Of a DNA stretch of 64,000 nucleotides, positions 1-8,184 are shown piece after piece. The notes below the pieces were generated by a model. That model had not been told where the DNA came from, searched no databases, and worked only from the letters and a program-made list of their open reading frames with translations. The position numbers and the translations under genes were made by a program. This stretch comes from Janthinobacterium sp. BJB426 (lineage in GTDB: Bacteria > Pseudomonadota > Gammaproteobacteria > Burkholderiales > Burkholderiaceae_D). Location: positions 175,923 through 239,922 of the forward strand of contig NZ_PDZL01000009.1 in NCBI RefSeq assembly GCF_002735705.1, in the 5' to 3' direction. Positions within the stretch are counted from its first letter, which is position 1. Each line of letters begins with the position of its first letter.

Positions 1-1338
1 GAAACGGCGTTGCGCGTGACCAGCCTGCCGAACCGCCGTGCCGGCGATAGCGGACTGGCCGGTTTCGACGTCATGCCGCCGCTGGTGGTGTGCGGCAATG
101 AGCACCGCTTCATGGTGGCCGAGCAACTGCGCGAGATCGGCTTGCCGCCGCTGGGCATTTTGCTCGAACCCGTGGGGCGCAATACGGCGCCGGCCGTGGC
201 CGTGGCCGCACAATACCTGCTGGCCATCGACCCGCAGGCGCTGATGCTGGTCTTGCCGGCCGACCATGTCATCACCGACGTGGCCGCGTTCCACCAGGCC
301 ATCGCCGAGGCGGCGCTGCTGGCGGCCGATGGCGCGCTGGCCACCTTCGGCATCGTGCCGACGGCGCCGGAAACGGGCTATGGCTACATCCGCAGCGGCG
401 TGCCCGTGAATCCGGGCGCCGTGGGCTGCAAGGTCGAGCGTTTCGTGGAAAAGCCGGACCTTGCCACGGCGCAGTCGTTCCTTGCCGCCGGTAATTATTT
501 CTGGAACAGCGGCATGTTCATGTTCCGCGCCGAACGCTATCTGGGCGAGCTGGGGCAATTCCAGCCAGCCATGCTGGCCGCCTGCGAAACGGCCGTGCGC
601 GACGGCTATCGCGACCTCGATTTCTGCCGCCTGGAAGAGCAGGCTTTCGCCGCCTGTCCATCCGATTCGATCGACTATGCCGTGATGGAGCATACGGCGC
701 ATGCGGTAGTGCTGCCGGCGGCCATCGGCTGGAGCGATGTCGGTTCCTGGTCGGCCCTGTGGGAAGTGCAGCAAGGCGATGCCAATGGCAACGTGGTGCG
801 TGGCGACGTGTATCTCGATGGCGTGCGCAATTGCCTGGTGCGCGCCGAGCGCCGCATGGTGGCCGTGCTGGGCGTGCAGGACTTGATTGTGGTGGAAACG
901 GACGATGCGGTATTGATCGCGCACAAGGACCAGGTGCAGCGCGTGAAACAGGTGGTCGATCACTTGAAGCAGGCGGGACGCAGCGAACACGTGCAGCACC
1001 GCAAGGTGTACCGCCCGTGGGGCAGTTATGAAGGCATCGATATCGGCGAGCGCTTCCAGGTCAAGCGCATCACGGTCAATCCGGGCGGCAAGCTGTCCTT
1101 GCAGATGCATCATCACCGCGCCGAACACTGGGTGGTCGTCAGCGGCACGGCGCAAGTCACCTGCGGCGAGAAGGTGACTTTACTCACGGAAAACGAATCG
1201 ACGTACATCCCCATCGGCATGACGCACCGGCTGGAAAATCCGGGCAAGCTGCCCTTGCACCTGATCGAAGTGCAGTCGGGCAGCTACCTGGGCGAAGACG
1301 ACATCGTGCGTCTGGAGGATGTCTACCAGCGCGCCTGA
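1..1338 (+). CDS. manC: Mannose-1-phosphate guanylyltransferase / mannose-6-phosphate isomerase, 5' partial
   Basis: Bifunctional type II enzyme making GDP-mannose for capsule or exopolysaccharide. The window begins inside the gene: the frame is open to base 1 and the family's N-terminal nucleotide-binding loop (GxGTRLWP type) is missing, so the TTG at position 10 is not the real start. Visible landmarks are the FVEKP sugar-binding motif followed by a FWNSGMF segment (about 430-520), typical of nucleotidyltransferases of this family, and a C-terminal cupin-like phosphomannose isomerase domain beginning at a PWGSYE motif (about 1013) with the metal-site cluster QMHHHRAEHW. A gap of 62 bases separates it from the next gene. 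That gap holds a TATAAT at 1345-1350, but I see no convincing -35 box. The family call is very secure. Which polysaccharide it serves cannot be told from here. Confidence 0.95.
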   Translation, partial: ETALRVTSLPNRRAGDSGLAGFDVMPPLVVCGNEHRFMVAEQLREIGLPPLGILLEPVGRNTAPAVAVAAQYLLAIDPQALMLVLPADHVITDVAAFHQAIAEAALLAADGALATFGIVPTAPETGYGYIRSGVPVNPGAVGCKVERFVEKPDLATAQSFLAAGNYFWNSGMFMFRAERYLGELGQFQPAMLAACETAVRDGYRDLDFCRLEEQAFAACPSDSIDYAVMEHTAHAVVLPAAIGWSDVGSWSALWEVQQGDANGNVVRGDVYLDGVRNCLVRAERRMVAVLGVQDLIVVETDDAVLIAHKDQVQRVKQVVDHLKQAGRSEHVQHRKVYRPWGSYEGIDIGERFQVKRITVNPGGKLSLQMHHHRAEHWVVVSGTAQVTCGEKVTLLTENESTYIPIGMTHRLENPGKLPLHLIEVQSGSYLGEDDIVRLEDVYQRA

Positions 1339-1400
1339 TGGCGCTATAATCGGAGGGCAGTCGCGCCCCTGGCCGCCTGCCTCCGATCCCTCCCTTACCG

Positions 1401-2453
1401 GTGCACCGACCCTTGCGCAACTTCCTTTGTCTTTCGCTGGCGCTGGCCGCCGGCGCCGCCCATGCCGATGCACCTGCCGCCCCTGCCGCTGCGGTCGCGC
1501 CGCCCGGATTGCAGGCATCGCAGCTGGCCATCGTCATCAACGATGCCGAGCCCAACAGTATCGAAGTGGGCGAGTACTACCGCAAGGCGCATGGCATTCC
1601 GGCCGCCAATGTGGCGCACGTCAACATTCCCAACCGCCCCCGCAAGCTCAGCATCGATCAGTTCGCGCAGTTGAAGGAACGCATCAATGCGCAGCTGAAA
1701 CCCGAAATCCAGGCCGTGCTGATGGTGTGGAGCGCGCCGTATGCCGTCGAATGCAATGCCATCACGGCCGCATTCACACTTGGCTATGACGCGGATCAAT
1801 GCGCGAAAACGTGCGATCCCGGCAAGCCCAGCGCGTATTTCAACAGCGAGGTGGCGCAGCCTTACACGCAGCTGGGCTTGCGTTTGTCGATGCTGCTGCC
1901 CATCGATTTCGTGGAAGAGGCCAAGGCCGTGGTGGACCGCGGCGCCGTCAGCGGCTTTTCCGTGCCGGCCGCCAGCGCGTATTACCTGACCACCAGCGAC
2001 GCGGCGCGCAACAGCCGGGCCGGTTTCTTTCCACCCGCCGGTGTCGTGCGCCAGCGCAAGCTGACCGTCAAGAACCTCAAGGCGGACAGCCTGGAAGGGG
2101 CGCAAGACATCATGGTGTACCAGACGGGGCTGGCCAAGGTGGCCAAGCTGGAGACCCTGCGTTTCCTGCCCGGTGCCCTGGCCGACCACCTGACCTCGTT
2201 TGGCGGCGACTTGCAGGGCAGTAGCCAGATGAGCAGCCAGCGCTGGCTGGAGGCGGGCGCGACGGCCAGCTATGGCACCGTCAGCGAACCGTGCAGCTAT
2301 TGGCAGAAGTTTCCCAATCCGACCGTGCTGCTGCGCCGCTACCTGTCCGGCAGCACGGCGCTGGAAGCGTACTGGGGCAGCGTGCTGTGGCCGGCCCAGG
2401 GCCTGTTCATCGGCGACCCGCTGGCCGCCCCGTATGCGGGCTTCCGGCGTTGA
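1401..2453 (+). CDS. TIGR03790 family secreted protein
   Basis: A protein of about 350 residues with an N-terminal signal peptide (hydrophobic stretch ending AGAAHA, cleavage near residue 22) and no other membrane segment. I recognise the family architecture: an N-terminal segment with NDAEPNS and EVGEYYRKAHGIP, then VLMVWSAPYAVEC, and a C-terminal RWLEAGATASYGTVSEPC segment. This matches the family I know as TIGR03790, whose function is unknown and which tends to occur in genomes with exosortase/PEP-CTERM systems. The best start is a GTG with no clear Shine-Dalgarno sequence, so the start is tentative; the signal peptide directly after it supports it. The PEP-CTERM gene on the opposite strand converges on it across a shared terminator. 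Confidence 0.7.
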   Translation: MHRPLRNFLCLSLALAAGAAHADAPAAPAAAVAPPGLQASQLAIVINDAEPNSIEVGEYYRKAHGIPAANVAHVNIPNRPRKLSIDQFAQLKERINAQLKPEIQAVLMVWSAPYAVECNAITAAFTLGYDADQCAKTCDPGKPSAYFNSEVAQPYTQLGLRLSMLLPIDFVEEAKAVVDRGAVSGFSVPAASAYYLTTSDAARNSRAGFFPPAGVVRQRKLTVKNLKADSLEGAQDIMVYQTGLAKVAKLETLRFLPGALADHLTSFGGDLQGSSQMSSQRWLEAGATASYGTVSEPCSYWQKFPNPTVLLRRYLSGSTALEAYWGSVLWPAQGLFIGDPLAAPYAGFRR

Positions 2454-2474
2454 AACCTGATTCTTCCAGATAAT

Positions 2475-2500
2475 AAAAAAGGCCCTTGCGGGCCTTTTTT
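2475..2500. terminator. Bidirectional Rho-independent terminator
   Basis: A run of six A, a GC stem (GGCCC/GGGCC, four-base loop TTGC) and a run of T form a hairpin usable on both strands. It lies between two convergent genes. Confidence 0.85.
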
Positions 2501-2519
2501 TATGCTGCAATGTGCAACG

Positions 2520-3242
2520 TTATTTGCTCTTGCGGCGGCGCGCCAGGGCGACGAGGCCCAGTCCGGCCAGCAGCATGGCGTAGGTTTCCGGTTCCGGCAC
2601 GGCCGGGATTTCCGGCGTCACGGGGATGATGCTGCCGCCCGTGAAGCCGCCACCCGAACCGCCGCCGCCGACACTGTTACTGCCTGTGGGCAAGTTTTCA
2701 CCCAGCGACGACGAAACGATCAATGGTGCCTGGGTGTCGCCGCTGCGGCCCAGATACGAACGGCCCGGGCCACGGTAGCCTGGGCCATCGTCGAAGGGAC
2801 GGTTTTCTTCGGAAGCGACGAAGTCACGCGTGGCAAAACGGAAGTCGCGGTCGCCGCTGGCCAGCACCTTGCGCGGTTCGCCGGCACCGGCACCGTCAGG
2901 CAACTGGCGCGCGGCCAGGCGGTGATTATTCTCGGCCGATGACGAATTGCGGAATTCCTGGTCGGACACGATGCCGTCAAATTCCGGCGTCTTGTTCGAG
3001 CCGTCGTTGGTGCGCGTGCCGGAGCCGATGAAGCCATTGGCCAGGCTGCAAGCGCTGTAGGTGCCGTCCAGGTTGGCATCTTTCGTATTGCCATTCGCCG
3101 ATTGCGTGCTGGCCTGGCAATTCTTTTCATTCTTTTGCGCAGGCGCGGCCGTTTGTGCCTGGGCGCTGGCGCCGAACAGCATCAAGGCTGCGGCCAGCAG
3201 CAAGGGACGGGAAGAGGCTGGCGTGAAAATTGGTGTTGGCAT
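2520..3242 (-). CDS. PEP-CTERM sorting domain protein
   Basis: An exported protein of about 240 residues. It starts with a signal peptide (hydrophobic core, cleavage after GASAQA) and ends with a canonical PEP-CTERM tripartite tail: a VPEPET motif, a hydrophobic segment (YAMLLAGLGLVALA) and a basic end (RRRKSK). Exosortases cut such tails and place the protein on the surface or into exopolysaccharide. The mature region is polar, rich in Asn, Ser, Gly and Asp, with a glycine-rich linker before the tail and no enzyme motif I recognise. The chosen ATG at 3242 has a GAGAGA stretch about 8 bases upstream and starts the signal peptide directly; the frame extends further upstream, but that part does not look like protein. 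No exosortase is in the window. Confidence 0.8.
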   Translation of the reverse strand: MPTPIFTPASSRPLLLAAALMLFGASAQAQTAAPAQKNEKNCQASTQSANGNTKDANLDGTYSACSLANGFIGSGTRTNDGSNKTPEFDGIVSDQEFRNSSSAENNHRLAARQLPDGAGAGEPRKVLASGDRDFRFATRDFVASEENRPFDDGPGYRGPGRSYLGRSGDTQAPLIVSSSLGENLPTGSNSVGGGGSGGGFTGGSIIPVTPEIPAVPEPETYAMLLAGLGLVALARRRKSK

Positions 3243-3659
3243 GATCGATCTCTCAAAAAGCATGGAAGGGTGCGCCGCTCGGCGCGTGTGTCCACATGCG
3301 ATTGTTGCCGCTCCCGTCCAGGCTACTGTTGCGAGCAAGGTGGGGAGTGCGTTTCAAGGTCAGGCATGGATGGGGCCTGCACTACTGGGTCTGGTGTTGC
3401 CGTTCAATTTCTTATCAGGAACTAAACTTATTTGTTTGAATTATATCATATTGTGCGGCCGTGTAACGGCCGGGATTGCTTTGCAAGGCATGGCGTTGTT
3501 GAATGGATACTGATGACATGCGGCCGCGGGCGTGCATCCTGGCTGCGCGTTACTCCGTTCGGCTTAATGAAATGTCATCAACTCGTCATGCAGCCTGTTT
3601 AGTATGTACATTCGTATGCAAATCATAAGTTCGTTGTCATTTTACTGACCAGGAAAACC
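3243..3659. other. Divergent intergenic region (417 bases)
   Basis: No coding sequence supported. It separates the divergent PEP-CTERM gene and the nuclease gene, so it must hold both promoters. An AT-rich patch lies at about 3408-3455. A TGATGACAT at 3511-3519 is the inverse of ATGTCATCA at 3572-3580. A candidate Pho box lies at 3573-3589. Confidence 0.6.
3573..3589 (+). promoter_or_regulatory. Candidate Pho box upstream of the secreted nuclease gene
   Basis: TGTCAT (3573-3578) and CGTCAT (3584-3589) are direct repeats with an 11-base period, the geometry of PhoB binding sites (7-base repeats separated by 4). The first half matches the consensus exactly and the second differs by one base. 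A weaker TGTCAT at 3635-3640 is followed 11 bases on by TGACCA. It lies about 70 bases before the nuclease start. Related extracellular nucleases (Vibrio Xds, Shewanella ExeM) are known to respond to phosphate starvation, which makes the site plausible. The assignment is inference. Confidence 0.4.
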
Positions 3660-6600
3660 ATGACTTCCCACCTTGCCGCCTCGTCCGTTTCGCCCTTGTC
3701 CCTGCGTAAATACTTGCGCCTGACGGTCATGGCCGCCGTGCTGGCCAGCCTGTCCCTGCCAGCCCTGGCCGCCTCCGACATCGTCATCAGCCAGGTGTAT
3801 GGGGGCGGCGGCAACACGGGTGCCGTGTACCGCAACGATTTCATCGAGCTGTTCAACCGTGGCGCCAGTCCCGTCGACCTGAGCAACTGGAGCGTGCAAT
3901 ACGCATCCGCCGCTGGCACGAGCTGGTCCGTGACGGCCTTGCCGGCTATCGATTTGCAAGCTGGCCAGTATTTGCTGGTCCAGCAAGCCAAGGGCGCGGG
4001 CGGCACGCAGGACTTGCCGACGCCGGACGCCACGGGCAGCCTGGCCATGTCCGGCACGGCAGGCAAGGTACTGTTGAGTAATAACAAGACGGCGCAAACG
4101 GGCGCCAGCCCCACGGGTGCGGCCGTCATCGACCTGGTCGGCTTCGGCACGGCCAACGGCTTTGAAGGGGCCGTGGCACAAGCGCCCTCGAATACCTTGT
4201 CTATCCTGCGCGCGAATGGCGGCTGCGGCGACACGGACGATAACAGCGTGGATTTTGCCACCGGCAGCGTGACGCCGCGCAATACGGCTTCGCCACTGAA
4301 TGTGTGCGGCGGCCCTATCGTGCACCAGATCGTCACCAGCTGCCCCGCCAGCCTGGCCCTGGCCGTGGGCAATGGCGGCAGCGCCGTGCTGCGCGCGTCC
4401 GACGTGGATGGCGTCGTGAATGCCGCTATCTTGAGCTCGCCCGCCGTGGCCGGCATCAGCCTGGGCAACTTCAGCGCGGCCGGCGTGGCGGGCGAGAGCG
4501 CCATGGTCAGCCTGCTGGTGGCCGCTGGCGTGCCGGTGGGCAATTATCCCGTCATCGTGAATTTCAGCAATGACCAGCAGCAGAGCGCCAGCTGCAAGAT
4601 CGATGTCGCCGTGCAAGGCCTGGCCGCCGTCAGCCACACGATTCCGCAAATCCAGGGCGCGGGCGCCACCAGCCCCTACGCCAATTCCGTGCAAACGACG
4701 CAAGGCGTGGTGACCTTGAAAGTGGGCACGGGCTTCTTCATGCAGGACGCGGCCGGCGATGGCGACCCATCGACGTCGGACGGTATCTTTGTATACACGG
4801 GCGCGACGGCCACCACCGTGCAGCCGGGCGAACTGGTGCGCGTGACGGGCACGGTGGTCGAATACACGCCCTCGGGCGCGAAAAATTCCTATACGGAATT
4901 CAAGGACGTGACGGCCATCCTCGTGCAAAGCGCGGGCCACAGCATCGTGCCGACGAATGTAACCTTACCGAACGAAAACCTGGCCGCCGTGGAAGGCATG
5001 CTGGTGCGCTTCACGCAACCGTTGACCGTGTCGCAAAACGCCTATCTGGGCGCGCGCGGTGAATTGACCCTGTCGGCGGGCCGGCGCGAAGTGCCGACCA
5101 ATCACCATCCGGCTGGCTCCGCCGAGGCGCAAGCCTTGATCGCCGCCAATGCGAACAACCTGATTGTGCTCGATGATGGCATCTTCGTCACGCCGCCCAG
5201 CATTCCGTATCTTGGCCAGGACAACACCGTGCGCAGCGGCGATACGGTGGCCGACTTGACGGGCGTGGTGGATTTCGGTGCCATCGGCGGTGGCGGCGCC
5301 GCCTACAAATTGCAGCCGACGCAAACGCCGCAATTCTCGCGCGACAATCCGCGCACGGGCAGCCCGGAACTGCCATCCGGCAACGTCAAGGTGGCCAGCG
5401 CGAATGTGTTGAATTTCTTCACGACCTTTACGAATGGCAACAATATCTTTGGCCAGACGGGGCAGGGCTGTACCGTGGGCGCATCGACCACCAAGAGCAA
5501 TTGCCGCGGCGCCGACAACCTGGCCGAGTTCGAGCGCCAGCGCGACAAGATCGTCGCCGAGCTCAAGGCTATCGATGCGGACGTGGTGGGCTTGATGGAA
5601 ATCCAGAACAATGGCGAAATAGCCGTCACTTACCTGGTCGAACAGTTGAACGCTGCCATCGGCGGCGTCACGTATGCCGTCGTGCCGAAACCGGCCGCCA
5701 CGGGCACGGACGCCATCCGCGTGGCAATGATCTACAAGCCAGGCAAGCTGGGCCTGGTGGGCGGCGCCTTGTCGGACGCCAACGCCATCAACAACCGGCC
5801 ACCGATGGCGCAAACTTTTCTTGCAAGCAATGGCGAGAAATTCTCGCTGATCGTCAATCACCTGAAATCGAAGGGCAGCTGCCCCTCGAGCGGGCTGGAT
5901 GCGGACCAGAACGATAGCCAGAGTTGCTGGAACGCCACCCGCGTGCAGCAAGCCCAGCGCCTGGTGGGCAGCTTTGTGCCGCAGGTGGCGGCCGCTGCCG
6001 GCGACGCGGACGTGCTGGTCATCGGGGACTTGAACTCATATGGTGCGGAAGACCCGATCCAGGTCATCACGGGCGTCGGCTTCGTCAACGAACTCGAGCG
6101 TTTCGTGCGGCCGTCCGGCATGCCGTATTCGTACGTATTCGGCGGCCAGAGCGGCTACCTCGACCATGCACTGGCCAGTGCGTCGCTGAGCCCGCAAGTG
6201 GCCGGTGTGGCCGAATGGCATGTGAATGCGGACGAGCCGGAAATGATCGACTACAACATCGACTCGGCCAAGCCGCAAGACTTGTACAACGGCTTGCCCT
6301 ACCGCGCCTCGGACCACGATCCCGTCGTCATCAGCCTGGACTTGCAACCGGCCTACCGCGACGTCACGGCCGGCGTGGCGACAACCAGCTCGGGCCTCAC
6401 GTACAGCCGCGCGACGCAAAAATACACGGGCACGTTCTCGTTTACCAACACGGGCATGAGCGCCTTGAACGGTCCGTTCCAGGTGGTGTTCGGCGGCTTG
6501 CCGGCTGGCGTGACCCTGGCGAATGCCACGGGCAGCCATGCGGGCGCCGAGTATGTCACCGTCAACGCGGCCAGCCTGGCGCCGGGCGCGACGGCCTCGT

Positions 6601-6674
6601 TTGCCGTCAGTTTCACCAATCCGTCGAAAGTGACGATCCATTATTCCGCCAGCATTTTCGCCGGCAACTTCTAA
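3660..6674 (+). CDS. exeM: ExeM/NucH-type extracellular endonuclease
   Basis: A secreted DNase of 1004 residues, probably degrading extracellular DNA for phosphate or nucleoside supply or for biofilm remodelling. Domains in order: a signal peptide (about 1-38, ending ALAA); a lamin-tail domain starting DIVISQVYGGGG with NDFIELFN (about 39-190); a linker; an OB-fold of the YhcR type (about 324-430, with GVVT and GFFMQD); then an endonuclease/exonuclease/phosphatase domain (about 574-888). The nuclease has catalytic-type motifs NVLNFF, GLMEIQNNG, VNHLKSKG, DLNSYG and a final SDHDPVV. A beta-rich C-terminal domain of about 110 residues follows. It carries no PEP-CTERM tail. The ATG has AGGA six bases upstream. 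Ten bases separate it from the next PEP-CTERM gene, so the two are probably cotranscribed. A candidate Pho box lies upstream. Confidence 0.9.
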   Translation: MTSHLAASSVSPLSLRKYLRLTVMAAVLASLSLPALAASDIVISQVYGGGGNTGAVYRNDFIELFNRGASPVDLSNWSVQYASAAGTSWSVTALPAIDLQAGQYLLVQQAKGAGGTQDLPTPDATGSLAMSGTAGKVLLSNNKTAQTGASPTGAAVIDLVGFGTANGFEGAVAQAPSNTLSILRANGGCGDTDDNSVDFATGSVTPRNTASPLNVCGGPIVHQIVTSCPASLALAVGNGGSAVLRASDVDGVVNAAILSSPAVAGISLGNFSAAGVAGESAMVSLLVAAGVPVGNYPVIVNFSNDQQQSASCKIDVAVQGLAAVSHTIPQIQGAGATSPYANSVQTTQGVVTLKVGTGFFMQDAAGDGDPSTSDGIFVYTGATATTVQPGELVRVTGTVVEYTPSGAKNSYTEFKDVTAILVQSAGHSIVPTNVTLPNENLAAVEGMLVRFTQPLTVSQNAYLGARGELTLSAGRREVPTNHHPAGSAEAQALIAANANNLIVLDDGIFVTPPSIPYLGQDNTVRSGDTVADLTGVVDFGAIGGGGAAYKLQPTQTPQFSRDNPRTGSPELPSGNVKVASANVLNFFTTFTNGNNIFGQTGQGCTVGASTTKSNCRGADNLAEFERQRDKIVAELKAIDADVVGLMEIQNNGEIAVTYLVEQLNAAIGGVTYAVVPKPAATGTDAIRVAMIYKPGKLGLVGGALSDANAINNRPPMAQTFLASNGEKFSLIVNHLKSKGSCPSSGLDADQNDSQSCWNATRVQQAQRLVGSFVPQVAAAAGDADVLVIGDLNSYGAEDPIQVITGVGFVNELERFVRPSGMPYSYVFGGQSGYLDHALASASLSPQVAGVAEWHVNADEPEMIDYNIDSAKPQDLYNGLPYRASDHDPVVISLDLQPAYRDVTAGVATTSSGLTYSRATQKYTGTFSFTNTGMSALNGPFQVVFGGLPAGVTLANATGSHAGAEYVTVNAASLAPGATASFAVSFTNPSKVTIHYSASIFAGNF

Positions 6675-6684
6675 GGACACCATC

Positions 6685-7341
6685 ATGCTGACAACGACAC
6701 TTAATCTGGCTCTGCGCCGCGCCGTGCTGGGCGCCATGCTGGCTGCCAGCTCCAGCGTGGCACTGGCGGATCCGCTCGGCTATCGCGTGGAAATCGACAC
6801 GAGCCAGTTTTCGGGCGCCGGTTTCCTCGACTTCGCCTTTATCGCCGGTAACAGCCCCGTGCCCGGCGCCAGCGCCGTGCTCAGCAATTTTTCGGGCGCG
6901 TTCGGCGCGCTGGAATCGCTGGAAGGCAATGTCAGCGGCAGCGTGCCCGGTACCTTGACCTTTGGAAACAGCGGCGCCTACAACGACTGGTTTCACAACG
7001 TGACCCTGGGCGGCAAGTTCGGTTTCAACGTCGTCTTCGGCGGTGATTTCCTGAGCACGGCCGGCAACGCGGGCACGACATTTGGCGTAGGCTTGCTCGA
7101 CTACACCGGCACCACTTACCTGGGCAATGCAAATGGCAACCTCGTGCAATTCGAACTGACGCCGCTGAACGGCGGCTTGCCCGCCGGCATTACGGGCAGC
7201 AGCTACGCCAGCATCGCGACGATCTCGGCCGTGCCGGAAGCGTCGGAATGGATGATGTTGACGGGCGGCCTGGCGCTGATCGGTTTTGCCCTGCGCCGCC
7301 GTCAATCCGCCACACGCCCATCGTCTATTTATTTGAAATAG
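6685..7341 (+). CDS. PEP-CTERM protein downstream of the nuclease
   Basis: An exported protein of 218 residues with a signal peptide (cleavage after VALA, near residue 29) and a C-terminal PEP-CTERM-like tail: VPEASEW, a hydrophobic stretch (MMLTGGLALIGFAL) and RRR, followed by about 11 extra residues. The mature part is glycine-rich and beta-like, with a GYRVEIDTSQFSGAGFLDF segment that I believe is typical of one PEP-CTERM subfamily (NF038129 type); the function is unknown. The start has AAGGAC eight bases upstream and lies 10 bases after the nuclease stop, implying one transcript. A surface-anchored partner made together with a secreted nuclease suggests a shared role, but that is inference. 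Confidence 0.8.
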   Translation: MLTTTLNLALRRAVLGAMLAASSSVALADPLGYRVEIDTSQFSGAGFLDFAFIAGNSPVPGASAVLSNFSGAFGALESLEGNVSGSVPGTLTFGNSGAYNDWFHNVTLGGKFGFNVVFGGDFLSTAGNAGTTFGVGLLDYTGTTYLGNANGNLVQFELTPLNGGLPAGITGSSYASIATISAVPEASEWMMLTGGLALIGFALRRRQSATRPSSIYLK

Positions 7342-7461
7342 CTATAAATCAGGAAACTAAATTGTATTGGTCACCGTTTTACGCTTGATGCATAGTAAAA
7401 AACTTGTCGGGTAGTCTAGTTTTTCATGGACTGCCGCCAACTTTTTTCGGGAGATGCATCG

Positions 7462-8184
7462 ATGCCTGGCCATATCCTGGTGCTGGACCCGGCGCCCGCC
7501 ATGCAAGCGCTGCTGGCGCATAACCTGGCGGGCGCCGGCTACCGGGTCAGTTGCGCCGTGGATGCGCGTGGCGCGCTGGCGCTGCTGGCAATTGACCCGC
7601 CCGACGTGCTGTTGCTGGAATGGGAATTGCCGGATGCGTCCGGCATCGCGCTGCTGCGCCAGGTACGCCAGGATGGCGTGCTGTGCGACTTGCCCATCAT
7701 CATGCTCAGCGCGCGCGACAGCGAACAGGACAAGGTGCTGGCGCTGGACAGCGGCGCCGACGATTATCTGTGCAAGCCTGTCGGCCCCCGCGAAATGCTG
7801 GCCCGCGTGCATGCGCTGCTGCGCCGGCGCGCGCCTGCGGCCTTGCGTGCAGGCGCAAGCACGGCCAGCGCCACCGCCTTGCGCCTCGATCCGCACACCC
7901 GGCGCGTGACGGCCGGCAAGGTGCCCGTCAATCTGGGCCGCGTGGAATTCAAGTTGCTGCATTTCTTCATGCACCATCCGGGCAGGGTGCATAGCCGCGC
8001 GCAGCTGCTGGACCAGGTGTGGGGCCATGCCGCGTATCTCGACGAACGCACGGTCGACGCCCACGTGGGACGCTTGCGGCAAGCCTTGCAGCCGGGCGGC
8101 TGCGGCCACCGCATCGAAACCGTGCGCGGCAGCGGCTATCGCTACCTGGCGCTTGACGCCTTTGACACCGCCGTGCGCGCCTGA
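7462..8184 (+). CDS. PhoB-like OmpR-family response regulator with Glu at the phosphoacceptor site
   Basis: A receiver domain (about 1-120) followed by a winged-helix DNA-binding domain (about 140-235) closely like PhoB: it keeps EFKLLHFFM, HSRAQLLDQVWG, ERTVDAHVGRLR and an ETVRGSGYRY end. The receiver is abnormal. The residue equal to the phosphorylated Asp is Glu (LLLEWELP where PhoB has LLDWMLP). The acidic pair near the N-terminus reads DP (VLDPAP) instead of ED. The Ser/Thr (MLSAR) and the Lys (CKP) are kept. It may therefore be locked in an active-like state or act independently of phosphorylation. The ATG at 7462 has GGGAG about 8 bases upstream; an in-frame ATG at 7426 has none. No kinase gene is adjacent. 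The next gene overlaps the stop (TGATG). Confidence 0.85.
   Translation: MPGHILVLDPAPAMQALLAHNLAGAGYRVSCAVDARGALALLAIDPPDVLLLEWELPDASGIALLRQVRQDGVLCDLPIIMLSARDSEQDKVLALDSGADDYLCKPVGPREMLARVHALLRRRAPAALRAGASTASATALRLDPHTRRVTAGKVPVNLGRVEFKLLHFFMHHPGRVHSRAQLLDQVWGHAAYLDERTVDAHVGRLRQALQPGGCGHRIETVRGSGYRYLALDAFDTAVRA

Noticed and set aside
10..12. TTG as start of manC
   Set aside because: The essential N-terminal nucleotide-binding loop is missing, so the gene begins outside the window.
7426..7461. Upstream ATG of the PhoB-like gene
   Set aside because: No ribosome-binding site; the downstream ATG begins the receiver fold directly.
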